From: Anaerolineae bacterium
Lineage (GTDB): Bacteria; Chloroflexota; Anaerolineae; Aggregatilineales; Phototrophicaceae
Assembly (NCBI GenBank): GCA_017303635.1
Contig: JAFLCG010000002.1
Coordinates: 344,918-408,917 of the forward strand
Length of the DNA: 64,000 nucleotides
Direction: 5' to 3'
Shown piece after piece: positions 15,807 to 23,797 of the stretch (positions are counted from its first letter, which is position 1; each line of letters opens with the position of its first letter). The notes beneath the pieces were generated by a model, which saw nothing but the letters and a program-made list of their open reading frames with translations, was not told where the DNA came from and searched no databases. Position numbers and translations under genes: made by a program.

Positions 15807-18527
15807 ATGCTCCTCACCAGTTCCAAGACCAGTGACTTCAACAAAGTCGATGACGACATCCAGTTCCTGATCCAGTGCTTTCGTGAAGTCTTGACCGAAA
15901 CTGGCGATTCCACCCTCGCCGCCGCCTTACCCTGGGGCGAGCAGCCCCCCTCACTGACGGAGGAAATCGCCCCCCTGCGACTGACACAGGCCTACTCGAT
16001 TGCTTTCCAACTGCTCAACATTGTCGAAGAAAATGCCGTCGTTCAGTATCGCCGCTATCTGGAAAAAGAGGATGCCGTCAACCGCATTTCTGGCCTGTGG
16101 AGCCAGAACCTCTCCCTGCTCAAGCAGCACGGCCTCTCTGACCAGCAGATCGCCGAAGAACTCGCCCACACATGGGTCGAACCCGTGTTGACTGCCCATC
16201 CCACCGAGGCGAAACGCTACACAGTCCTCGAACAGCACCGCGAGCTTTATCTCCTCATGGTGCAGCTCGAAAATCAAATGTGGACACCGCAGGAGAAGCG
16301 TGCCATCCGCGACTCGATCAAGGCCGCGCTCGAACGCTTATGGCGCACCGGCGAGATTTACCTGAATAAGCCGGATGTCGCCTCAGAAGTCCGTAATGTG
16401 ACCTACTACCTGCGCCACGTCTTCCCGACTGTCCTGGAGACACTCGATCAGCGTCTTGTCCAGGCATGGGTCGAAGCTGGCTGTGACCCCGCGCTGCTTT
16501 CCGGCATCGCTCATTGGCCCCAGCTTCGCTTTGGGACATGGGTCGGTGGAGACCGCGATGGACACCCACTCGTCACTGCAGAGACCACCGAGCGCACGCT
16601 GCTCGAATTGCGAACCCATGCGCTGGCGCTGCTGCAGGAACAGCTCACCGTCCTTGGTCAAAAGCTGAGTCTCTCACGCTTTTCCCACGACATTCCCGAA
16701 GTGCTCAATGAACAGATTGCACATCTGGCGGAAAAGCTTGGCCCCAACGGACAGGCTGCTCTTGAACGCAACCCTGAAGAACCCTGGCGGCAGGCCGTTA
16801 ACCTGATGCTCATGCGCCTACCAGGGGTGGAAGCCACCGCTGGTAGCTACGCCCAACCTGCAGAACTCCTCCATGATCTGTATCAACTGTATGACAGCCT
16901 GTTAGCTGTGGATGCCCGTCGCCTGGCAGATGCTGATGTACTGCCCGTCATCCGCATTGTCCAGACATTCGGTTTCCACCTGGCCGCTCTCGACATCCGC
17001 CAGAACAGCCGCTTTCACGACCTGGCAGTTGCCCAGCTTCTTGCTGCGGGCGGCCTTTCAGACTCCAACTTCCCGGATTGGGACGAGGCCAAACGGCGCG
17101 CCTTCCTGCTGGCTGAGTTACGCACACCACGTCCCTTTGTCCTGCCGGATACACCGCTCGGCCCGGAGGCCAGTGCGGTTCTGGCCTGTTACCGTGTCGT
17201 GGCTAAGCGCCTCAAGTCCGACGGTAATCTCGGCCTGGGGGCGCTCATCGTCAGCATGACACGTGACCTCTCCGATCTACTCGCTGTCTACCTGCTCGCC
17301 CGCGAAGCCGGGCTGCTCATCAGCACTCCGGAAGGTCTTGTCTGCCCCTTACCAGTCGTGCCATTGTTCGAAACGATTGACGACCTCGAACGCAGCCCCG
17401 ATATCCTCCGTGCATTCCTGGCTGATCCTGTCACCCAGCGGAGCTTAGCCTACCATCAGTCACACACGGGTGCTGCCGAGCCGGTACAACAGGTCATGAT
17501 CGGCTACAGCGATAGCAACAAAGATGGAGGTATTGTCGCCAGCCTGTGGCACCTGTATCGCGCCCAGCGCACGCTCGCTCAGGTTGGCATTGAAGAAGGT
17601 GTGCGTATCCGTTTCTTTCACGGGCGTGGCGGTTCTATCAGCCGCGGCGCTGGGCCAACGCATCGCTTCATCCGGGCGCTGCCTCCCAGCGCGCTACGTG
17701 GGGACCTGCGCCTGACCGAGCAAGGCGAGGTCATCGCGCGTAAGTATGCAAACCAGCAGACTGCCGTCCACAACTTGGAGTTATTGCTCTCCGGCGCACT
17801 CAGCGCTTCGGCTCTGGATCGCGCCCATGCCGTGCAGCCAAACGCACTCGAACCACTCCTCGACCGACTGGCTGCTTCTAGTCAGGAAGCATATCGCAAG
17901 CTGCTCAACCAGGAAGGCTTCCTCAGCTTCTATCGACAGGCGACACCGATTGATGTAATCGAGTCCAGCCGCATCGGTTCACGCCCAGCACGCCGCACCG
18001 GTCAACACACCCTGGCCGATTTACGTGCGATCCCCTGGGTCTTTAGTTGGAGCCAGTCACGCTTCGCGCTCTCTGGCTGGTATGGCCTCGGCACTGCCCT
18101 CCGTAGCCTCCGGGCCGAAGACCCCGCCGCTTTCGATGCGCTCCGTCAGAATGCCTTCGAATGGCCGATCTTTCACAACATCATCAGCACTGCCGCCACC
18201 GCGGTGATGCTCTCCCACCGGGATGTCATGACCGCTTATGCCGATCTGGTGCAGGATGCAACCCTGCGTGATCGCCTCATGACCCTGATCTGGGAAGAGT
18301 TGGCACATACCACTGGGATGCTGGAGACCATTTACGGTGGTTCGCTATTCGATATGCGCCCCAATGTTGCTCAGGTCATCCTGATGCGTCAGTCTCCGCT
18401 GCTCCGTTTGCACGAGCAACAGATCACTCTTTTACGGGATTGGCGACGTACGGGCGACCCAGCCATGCTTCCATCGCTGCTGATCACAGTCAACGCCATC
18501 GCGAACGGGCTGGGGGCGACAGGCTGA
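15807..18527 (+). CDS. ppc: Phosphoenolpyruvate carboxylase
   Basis: 906 residues, full bacterial length. Carboxylates PEP with bicarbonate to oxaloacetate and phosphate, feeding the TCA cycle. Catalytic His131 lies in VLTAHPTEAKR. Other conserved blocks are GGDRDGHP, the active-site GYSDSNKDGG, the glycine-rich FHGRGGSISRGAGP and the WSQSRFALSGWYGLG region. GGDRDGHP has His where most enzymes have Asn (GGDRDGNP). The C-terminus ends ...GLGATG where the family usually ends in NTG, so the terminal TG pair is kept. AGGGAGG lies before the ATG. Second gene of a carbonic anhydrase-PEPC operon; cytoplasmic, usually a tetramer. Confidence 0.96.
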   Translation: MLLTSSKTSDFNKVDDDIQFLIQCFREVLTETGDSTLAAALPWGEQPPSLTEEIAPLRLTQAYSIAFQLLNIVEENAVVQYRRYLEKEDAVNRISGLWSQNLSLLKQHGLSDQQIAEELAHTWVEPVLTAHPTEAKRYTVLEQHRELYLLMVQLENQMWTPQEKRAIRDSIKAALERLWRTGEIYLNKPDVASEVRNVTYYLRHVFPTVLETLDQRLVQAWVEAGCDPALLSGIAHWPQLRFGTWVGGDRDGHPLVTAETTERTLLELRTHALALLQEQLTVLGQKLSLSRFSHDIPEVLNEQIAHLAEKLGPNGQAALERNPEEPWRQAVNLMLMRLPGVEATAGSYAQPAELLHDLYQLYDSLLAVDARRLADADVLPVIRIVQTFGFHLAALDIRQNSRFHDLAVAQLLAAGGLSDSNFPDWDEAKRRAFLLAELRTPRPFVLPDTPLGPEASAVLACYRVVAKRLKSDGNLGLGALIVSMTRDLSDLLAVYLLAREAGLLISTPEGLVCPLPVVPLFETIDDLERSPDILRAFLADPVTQRSLAYHQSHTGAAEPVQQVMIGYSDSNKDGGIVASLWHLYRAQRTLAQVGIEEGVRIRFFHGRGGSISRGAGPTHRFIRALPPSALRGDLRLTEQGEVIARKYANQQTAVHNLELLLSGALSASALDRAHAVQPNALEPLLDRLAASSQEAYRKLLNQEGFLSFYRQATPIDVIESSRIGSRPARRTGQHTLADLRAIPWVFSWSQSRFALSGWYGLGTALRSLRAEDPAAFDALRQNAFEWPIFHNIISTAATAVMLSHRDVMTAYADLVQDATLRDRLMTLIWEELAHTTGMLETIYGGSLFDMRPNVAQVILMRQSPLLRLHEQQITLLRDWRRTGDPAMLPSLLITVNAIANGLGATG

Positions 18528-18551
18528 AAGCTGGACACAAATAGCATACCC

Positions 18552-18632
18552 AGGACTTACGCAACAGGCCGATTTTGAAGGGATGAGGCGTGCCTCGCCC
18601 GCCCGAAATCTACCCTCGAGTGCCTAAGTCCT
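18552..18632. mobile_element. 81-bp MITE-like element with 12-bp inverted ends
   Basis: The left end AGGACTTACGCA (18552-18563) and the right end TGCCTAAGTCCT (18621-18632) are inverted copies matching 11 of 12. AGGACTTACGCA-type ends are frequent on IS elements and small non-autonomous elements in Cyanobacteria and Chloroflexota (recalled knowledge). The interior holds a GAGGCGTGCCTCG hairpin and no gene. I see no clear target-site duplication. Confidence 0.5.
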
Positions 18633-18650
18633 ATTACGCTGTGGGGTTGT

Positions 18651-19241
18651 TCAAGCTGGCGGTTCGGTGCGGTAGATGGCGCGAAAGAGCTGCCGGGCCA
18701 TTTCCTCCGGGTCAGCCGCGTTCGGGTCCGCCAGCCACCACTGGAAGAGGCGCATCAGCCCACCTGCCATAAAATTCGCCAGAAAATCCGGCGGCAGGTC
18801 AATCCCTGCCGAATACCGCCCGGCCCGCAGATTCTCCTCATGGATGTGCATCAGGTAATCCTGATAGCGGGCGGTCAGCACCGCGCTGCCCTGTGGGCCA
18901 AAGAACTGCATGAAGCCATCACGATATTGGTGAGCATAGGCGAACATGCGTACCCAGGAGCGATATTCCTTGAGCGGATAAGGAACATCGGCCAGTTCGG
19001 ACTCCGTCTTCCGGCGTTCGCTCTCCGCCAGCGCGTAGATCACATCCCAGACGGCATCATCTTTATCGCCGTAATGCACATAGAACGTGCCATAGCCAAT
19101 GTCGGCTCGTTCGGTGATGGCACGCACGCTGAGATCGGCATACCCGATTTCCTGAAGCAGCGCCAGCGTGGCCTGTTGAATGCCCTCACGAGTGTGCTGA
19201 CGGCGGCGTTCCTGCCGATTGAGGATGGTGCCAACGCTCAT
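18651..19241 (-). CDS. TetR/AcrR-family transcriptional regulator
   Basis: 196 residues. The N-terminal helix-turn-helix (about 15-62; SVRAITERADIGYGTFYVHYGDK) is the TetR DNA-binding fold, and the rest is a helical ligand domain of the TetR_C type. Its start codon overlaps the stop of the upstream TetR gene by four bases (ATGA at 19241-19238), so translation is coupled. No transporter or enzyme gene adjoins on this strand; the pair may control distant genes or itself. An inverted-repeat element follows downstream. The ligand is unknown. Confidence 0.85.
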   Translation of the reverse strand: MSVGTILNRQERRRQHTREGIQQATLALLQEIGYADLSVRAITERADIGYGTFYVHYGDKDDAVWDVIYALAESERRKTESELADVPYPLKEYRSWVRMFAYAHQYRDGFMQFFGPQGSAVLTARYQDYLMHIHEENLRAGRYSAGIDLPPDFLANFMAGGLMRLFQWWLADPNAADPEEMARQLFRAIYRTEPPA

Positions 19242-19822
19242 GGATGCAGCTTTTGCACCAGATCATAAAGACCTGCCATCACGCGATCATGACTGTACCC
19301 GCGCACTTGACGCAGGAAATAGACGGTATGCACATCACACATGACATACAACGTATCCGCGATATAGTCACTATCGCCAGGCAGGTTCAGTTGTTTGACC
19401 AGCGCGTGAATGGTCTGCCGCCACCACCAGTGAGCCGGGTGTTGGAGGCTGCCGCTGACGCCGGTTGCCGAACACAGGAAAGCGCTGTTCCGTTCCACAA
19501 ACAGCACCACTTCATTGAGGAACCACAACAGGTTATCGAGGGCGTCGGGAGACTGGCGCATCCGCTCCAGCGTGCGATCCTGCACCGCCCGTTGATCGTC
19601 ATCCAGCAGGGCCTGGCACAGATCGTTCTTGTCCTTAAAGTGACGGTAGAGCGTGCCCTTACCCAGAGCCGCCGCTTCCGCAATATGGCTCATGGTGACG
19701 GCTTCGACCCCATTCTGATCGAAAAGCTGCCGCGCCGTATCTAACAAATGGGCCCGGTTTTTGATGGCATCGGCACGTGGACGGTGTGCTTCCTGCACCA
19801 GGATCAGTTCATCAAACATCAT
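19238..19822 (-). CDS. TetR/AcrR-family transcriptional regulator
   Basis: 194 residues. TetR HTH at about 20-68 (MSHIAEAAALGKGTLYRHFKDK), followed by a helical domain (about 85-194) rich in aromatic residues (HWWWRQ), suggesting a hydrophobic ligand. It belongs to the same family as the next gene but is clearly different in the ligand domain, so the pair is not a recent duplication. The upstream gap (19823-19977) separates it from the divergent DUF2461 gene. Confidence 0.85.
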   Translation of the reverse strand: MMFDELILVQEAHRPRADAIKNRAHLLDTARQLFDQNGVEAVTMSHIAEAAALGKGTLYRHFKDKNDLCQALLDDDQRAVQDRTLERMRQSPDALDNLLWFLNEVVLFVERNSAFLCSATGVSGSLQHPAHWWWRQTIHALVKQLNLPGDSDYIADTLYVMCDVHTVYFLRQVRGYSHDRVMAGLYDLVQKLHP

Positions 19823-19977
19823 GCTTCCAACCCGTGAGTATGGCTTCCATTAAAGTATTGTAACCCACATTTCGGAGCACATCGGATAGAAAAGTCTTAC
19901 AGACGGAAATGGGCAGGCGTCATAGAATCATGTTAGAATATCTGTTCGTTCCAGCCTGCTACCGGGAGCCATCGACC

Positions 19978-20649
19978 ATGCCTGCTGATCTCCAATTGGC
20001 GCTTTCGTTTCTGGAAGATTTACGCTTTAACAACCGCCGAGACTGGTTTGAGGCCAACCGCAAACGGTACGAGGCCGCCCGCGCTGCCACCGAGTCATTT
20101 GTGACGACTATTCTGAGCCAGTTCAAGACGGTGGAGGATGTGGGCAGCACCAGCGCCAAAGAGTGTTTCTTCCGCATCAACCGGGATGTGCGCTTTTCCA
20201 AAGATAAAGCACCTTATAAGACGAATTTTGGCATTGTCCTAGGCAAGGGTGGGCGCAAGGCAACCGGACGCTCTTACTACCTGAATCTGGAACCCGGTGG
20301 CACCTTTATCGCCGCGGGTATTTACGATCCATCCCCTGAACAACTGAAACATATTCGTGCCATCATCGCCGAAGACCCGGCTAAACTCCGCAAAATTGTC
20401 AACGCCAAAGACTTCCAGCACTACTTCGGCACGCTGAAAGGCGATACCCTCAAGACGGCTCCGAAGGGATACGCTGCCGATCACCCGGCCATCGACCTGC
20501 TCAAGTACAAACAATTCCTGGCGATGCATGACGTGACCGATGCGGGGGTGTTGGCGGATGATTTCGCGGCGCATGTTGTGGCGGTCTGCAAGGCGCTCAA
20601 GCCGTTGGAGTCGTACTTCGAGACGATCAGGCCGAACCACGAAGCGTAA
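19978..20649 (+). CDS. DUF2461-family protein
   Basis: 223 residues covering the whole DUF2461 domain (TIGR02453). Family landmarks are FLEDLRFNNRRDWFEANR near the N-terminus and FRINRDVRFSKDKAPYKTNFG in the middle, then YYLNLEPGGTFIAAGIY. The family is common in bacteria and fungi, and its biochemical role is not established. I start it at ATG 19978 (MPADLQ) with GGGAG 9 bases upstream; an in-frame upstream start at 19909 adds 23 unrelated residues. A Uma2 relic follows immediately and in frame after the stop. Confidence 0.85.
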   Translation: MPADLQLALSFLEDLRFNNRRDWFEANRKRYEAARAATESFVTTILSQFKTVEDVGSTSAKECFFRINRDVRFSKDKAPYKTNFGIVLGKGGRKATGRSYYLNLEPGGTFIAAGIYDPSPEQLKHIRAIIAEDPAKLRKIVNAKDFQHYFGTLKGDTLKTAPKGYAADHPAIDLLKYKQFLAMHDVTDAGVLADDFAAHVVAVCKALKPLESYFETIRPNHEA

Positions 20650-20862
20650 CCTGGAGAGGTCAGCAACACCCGGCAAATCGATGTGACGCTGACGCTAGAA
20701 GCCAACCGGGAATCGATCACCGAAGGCCCCACCCTGACTACACCGGATGTCATCATCGAGATAAAATCGCCGGATGACACCTATGCCCTCGATGGCTGCG
20801 ATGTACTCTCAGGCTTCAATATCTCAATCGAGAAGTTGTTCCCCCGCAAGCGCGGTGGCTAA
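20650..20862 (+). pseudogene. Uma2-family (DUF820) nuclease remnant
   Basis: In the frame after the DUF2461 stop, the translation has TTPDVIIEIKSPDDTY and, 6 residues later, DVLSGFNISIEKLFPRKRGG then a stop. Uma2 proteins carry PDLVVEIxSPSD in the middle and end in a DxLxGFxLxLxxLF tail. Here the roughly 50 residues normally between them are missing, and no start codon remains. It is an internally deleted remnant of a PD-(D/E)XK-type protein. Uma2 genes are numerous and rapidly gained and lost in Chloroflexota and Cyanobacteria. Confidence 0.7.
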
Positions 20863-20895
20863 CGCTTCCCCCAACCTGTACGCCTGCCCCTGATC

Positions 20896-20904
20896 TGCTA
20901 TACT
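20896..20904 (+). promoter_or_regulatory. Extended -10 promoter candidate for rimO
   Basis: TGCTATACT, an extended -10 element, about 39 bases before the rimO ATG. The -35 region is poor, as is usual when the -10 is extended. Confidence 0.4.
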
Positions 20905-20942
20905 GCCGCCCATTCAAGACACACTGGAATGATAGGATCAGT

Positions 20943-22382
20943 ATGGCCCCGCGCACAGACAAGTATTATCTTCTCAGCCTCGGCTGCTCCAAGAACACGG
21001 TCGACAGCGAAAGCATCGCCCAGGTACTGCATCAGAATGGAATGCGCGGGGTCGAAACGCCCAAGAACGCCGAGGTGCTGATCGTCAACACCTGCGGTTT
21101 CATTGACAGCGCCAAGCAGGAGTCGATCAATGCCCTGCGCGAACTGGTCGATGGCAAGCGCGGCAAGCAGATGGTGATCGCCGCCGGATGCCTCTCGCAG
21201 CGCTACGGTTCGACCTTGGTGCAGGAAGTGCCGGGGTTGGATGGCGTCATCGGCACCCGCCGTTGGATGGATATTTTTGACCTCGTCACGCGCCTGCGCG
21301 ACCGTAAACATCCGGAACCCCTCTATCACCTGCCGACCGATGCCAAAACCGTGGGGTTGGATGAACGCGGAGTGCTGCGGACGAGCGTGCAGGGGGCCAG
21401 CGCCTATATCAAGATTGCCGATGGCTGCCGCCGTCCCTGCGCCTTCTGCGCCATTCCCAAGATCAAAGGCACCGCCGTCAGCCGTCCCATCGAGTCGATT
21501 GTGCGGGAAGCCGTCCATCTGCAGGAACAGGGCGTCAAGGAAATCCTGCTGATCGCCCAGGACAGCACCGACTACGGCTACGACCTCGGCCTGAAGGATG
21601 GACTGGCGCATCTGCTGGATGCCATCGTCGCGGCTGCGCCCGGAATCCCCTGGATCCGCATCATGTATGCCTATCCGGGTTACGTCACGCCGCGCCTGAT
21701 GGAGACCATGGCGAAGCACAAGCAAATCCTGCCGTATCTCGATATGCCGCTGCAGCATGGTCATCGCGATACACTCCTGCGGATGAAGCGCCCAGCCAAG
21801 ATCGAATGGGTCTATGAGACGGTAGGCAAACTGCGGGATATGATCCCCCAGCTTTGCGTCCGCACGACGTTCATCGTCGGTTATCCAGGTGAAACCGATG
21901 CCGAGTTTGAAGGACTGATGCAGTTCGTGCGCGATTTGCAGTTCGACCGCGTCGGTGCCTTCAAGTACTCCTACGAAATCGGTACCCCCAGCGCGACGTT
22001 AGCCGATCAGGTGGCTGATGAGGTCAAGCAGGAACGCTATGAACGCCTGATGGAACTTCAGCAGGGCATCAGCCTGGCAAAGAATCAGAGCTTTGTCGGC
22101 AAAACGCTGGATGTGCTGGTCGAAGGTCACGGCGTAGGTGAAGATGAAGACGGTAATGAACTTGATGAAGCCATCAGCCTGGGTCGCAGCTTCCGCGATG
22201 CGCCGGAAATCGACGGTTATGTGCTGGTGGAAGGCGAGCTACCGGTCGGTGAAATTGTCCCCGTGCGTGTAACTGGCACCACCGCCTACGATTTGATCGC
22301 CACCGTGGATACGGCCGCGCCCCTGGTCATCCAGCCGGGTAAAGTCTACGGCGAAGGTATGATCGACCTGAGTACCCTCTAG
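20943..22382 (+). CDS. rimO: Ribosomal protein S12 methylthiotransferase RimO
   Basis: 479 residues. Adds a methylthio group to a conserved Asp of ribosomal protein S12 using two Fe-S clusters. The N-terminal UPF0004 domain has its three cluster cysteines in LGCSKNTVDSE, NTCGFI and AAGCLSQRY. The radical SAM motif is CRRPCAFC (CxxxCxxC). A TRAM domain ends the protein (about 405-478). LGCSKNTVDSE and the DGCRRPCAFC form separate RimO from MiaB. The insertion in the TRAM region (GEDEDGNELDEAIS) is somewhat long and acidic. Followed by a strong terminator. Confidence 0.95.
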   Translation: MAPRTDKYYLLSLGCSKNTVDSESIAQVLHQNGMRGVETPKNAEVLIVNTCGFIDSAKQESINALRELVDGKRGKQMVIAAGCLSQRYGSTLVQEVPGLDGVIGTRRWMDIFDLVTRLRDRKHPEPLYHLPTDAKTVGLDERGVLRTSVQGASAYIKIADGCRRPCAFCAIPKIKGTAVSRPIESIVREAVHLQEQGVKEILLIAQDSTDYGYDLGLKDGLAHLLDAIVAAAPGIPWIRIMYAYPGYVTPRLMETMAKHKQILPYLDMPLQHGHRDTLLRMKRPAKIEWVYETVGKLRDMIPQLCVRTTFIVGYPGETDAEFEGLMQFVRDLQFDRVGAFKYSYEIGTPSATLADQVADEVKQERYERLMELQQGISLAKNQSFVGKTLDVLVEGHGVGEDEDGNELDEAISLGRSFRDAPEIDGYVLVEGELPVGEIVPVRVTGTTAYDLIATVDTAAPLVIQPGKVYGEGMIDLSTL

Positions 22383-22393
22383 GCTTTCTCAAC

Positions 22394-22433
22394 AAAAACG
22401 CCCATTCTGGTACAAGCAGAATGGGCGTTTTTG
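22394..22433 (+). terminator. Rho-independent terminator after rimO
   Basis: AAAAACGCCCATTCTG pairs perfectly with CAGAATGGGCGTTTTT across a 7-base loop, ending in a T-run. Confidence 0.92.
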
Positions 22434-22601
22434 ATGCACTGATCTATCAGCCCCCAACGACGATAAAAATCACTGCTTGCCCCCGCATTTTGTCATCCTG
22501 AAATTCTGGTTACGTTGAGTACTATGTACTTATATCACCCAGGTTTATTTCACGTTCGTAATATCGCTGTTGAGCACTACATTAGTGAGAAGGAACACTT
22601 T

Positions 22602-23597
22602 ATGAAACGCAGTCTGGTCGTCGGTTTGGTCGTTGTCGGGCTACTCTCTACTTTCAGCGGTCTGGTGTTATACGCTCAGGATACGGGGCGTGAACAAGTC
22701 GTCAATGGCTTGTTCGCCACACTACCAGACGTCCCACCCATTCCTGAAGACAATCCGATGACGCCGGAAAAGATCGAACTCGGCAAGATGCTGTTCTTTG
22801 AACCGCGCCTTTCCGCCAGCGGCATCATTTCCTGCCACACCTGCCATAACCTCAGCCTGGGTGGTACCGATCGCTTACCCTCGTCGCTGGGCCACGACTT
22901 CCAGACTGGCGGGCGTAATGCGCCCACCGTCCTAAATGCCGCCTTCTTCAATCTCCAGTTCTGGGATGGACGCGCAACGGGTCTGGAAGAACAGGCGCAG
23001 GGCCCCATCCAGGCCGGTGTTGAAATGGCCATGCCTGCGGATCTGGCCGTCGAACGGATCGCCTCAATCGAAGGTTATCTACCATTCTTCCAGGCTGCTT
23101 TCCCTGATGAGGAAAATCCGATCACCTTCCTAAATATCGCCAAAGCCATTGCGACCTTCGAGCGCACCCTCATCACACCGGATGATGCCCTTGACCGCTA
23201 CCTACGTGGTGATGAGAGCGCCCTCTCTGCGGATGCCAAACGCGGCATGGAAATCGTCGTCCAGGTTGGCTGCGTCGCCTGTCACAATGGACCAATGCTC
23301 TCCACCGGCACCCTGATGCCTTTCAATCACGGCACCGACCTGGGTCTGGCGACGGTGACCGGTGAAGCCGCCGATGAACGGCTGTTCCGAGTCTCTACCT
23401 GGCGCAATGTATCCCTGACGGCCCCTTACTTCCATGATGGCAGCGCCGCTACCCTGGAAGATGCAGTGCGAACAATGGCGGTAGTACAGTTAAACCGCAC
23501 GCTGACTGATGAGGAGGTCTTCTATATCTTGGCCTTCCTAGAGTCACTGGTTGGGGATGCACCGGAAATCACTATTCCAGAACTCCCGGTCAACTAG
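22602..23597 (+). CDS. Di-heme cytochrome c peroxidase (CCP/MauG family)
   Basis: 331 residues. A signal peptide (1-25) exports the protein. Two c-type heme sites are present: CHTCH (after LSASGIIS) and CVACH (after VVQVG). The first half has the CCP signature GKMLFFEPRLS and the second FRVSTWRNVSLTAPYFHDG, so it is a normal bacterial di-heme peroxidase that reduces hydrogen peroxide with electrons from small cytochromes or related donors. ATG 22602 is chosen because AAGGA precedes it and the signal peptide begins here; an upstream in-frame ATG adds 29 residues. A terminator follows. Together with nrfHA it adds to the exported c-type cytochromes. Confidence 0.92.
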   Translation: MKRSLVVGLVVVGLLSTFSGLVLYAQDTGREQVVNGLFATLPDVPPIPEDNPMTPEKIELGKMLFFEPRLSASGIISCHTCHNLSLGGTDRLPSSLGHDFQTGGRNAPTVLNAAFFNLQFWDGRATGLEEQAQGPIQAGVEMAMPADLAVERIASIEGYLPFFQAAFPDEENPITFLNIAKAIATFERTLITPDDALDRYLRGDESALSADAKRGMEIVVQVGCVACHNGPMLSTGTLMPFNHGTDLGLATVTGEAADERLFRVSTWRNVSLTAPYFHDGSAATLEDAVRTMAVVQLNRTLTDEEVFYILAFLESLVGDAPEITIPELPVN

Positions 23598-23620
23598 TTC
23601 CAACTTCCAATTCAGATCAT

Positions 23621-23656
23621 ACCCAGCCCGGTCAATTGACCGGGCTGGGTGTATTT
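23621..23656 (+). terminator. Perfect 30-bp palindromic terminator
   Basis: ACCCAGCCCGGTCAA is followed directly by its exact reverse complement (to 23650), then GTATTT. It ends the peroxidase transcript. Confidence 0.75.
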
Positions 23657-23797
23657 ATGACAGGAGGCAAATGATCTTCATGGACATAGTGTTCTATTTT
23701 CCGGTAGGATATAAGCGGGATTATTTCATTACAGTTATACCTACGGAAGTGCGTTCTGCACCGCATATACACCCAAATATCATTACTATGGGACCGA

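Noticed and set aside
20898-21764. Open frame antisense to rimO
   Set aside because: rimO is certain from its cluster motifs; the antisense product has no recognisable content.
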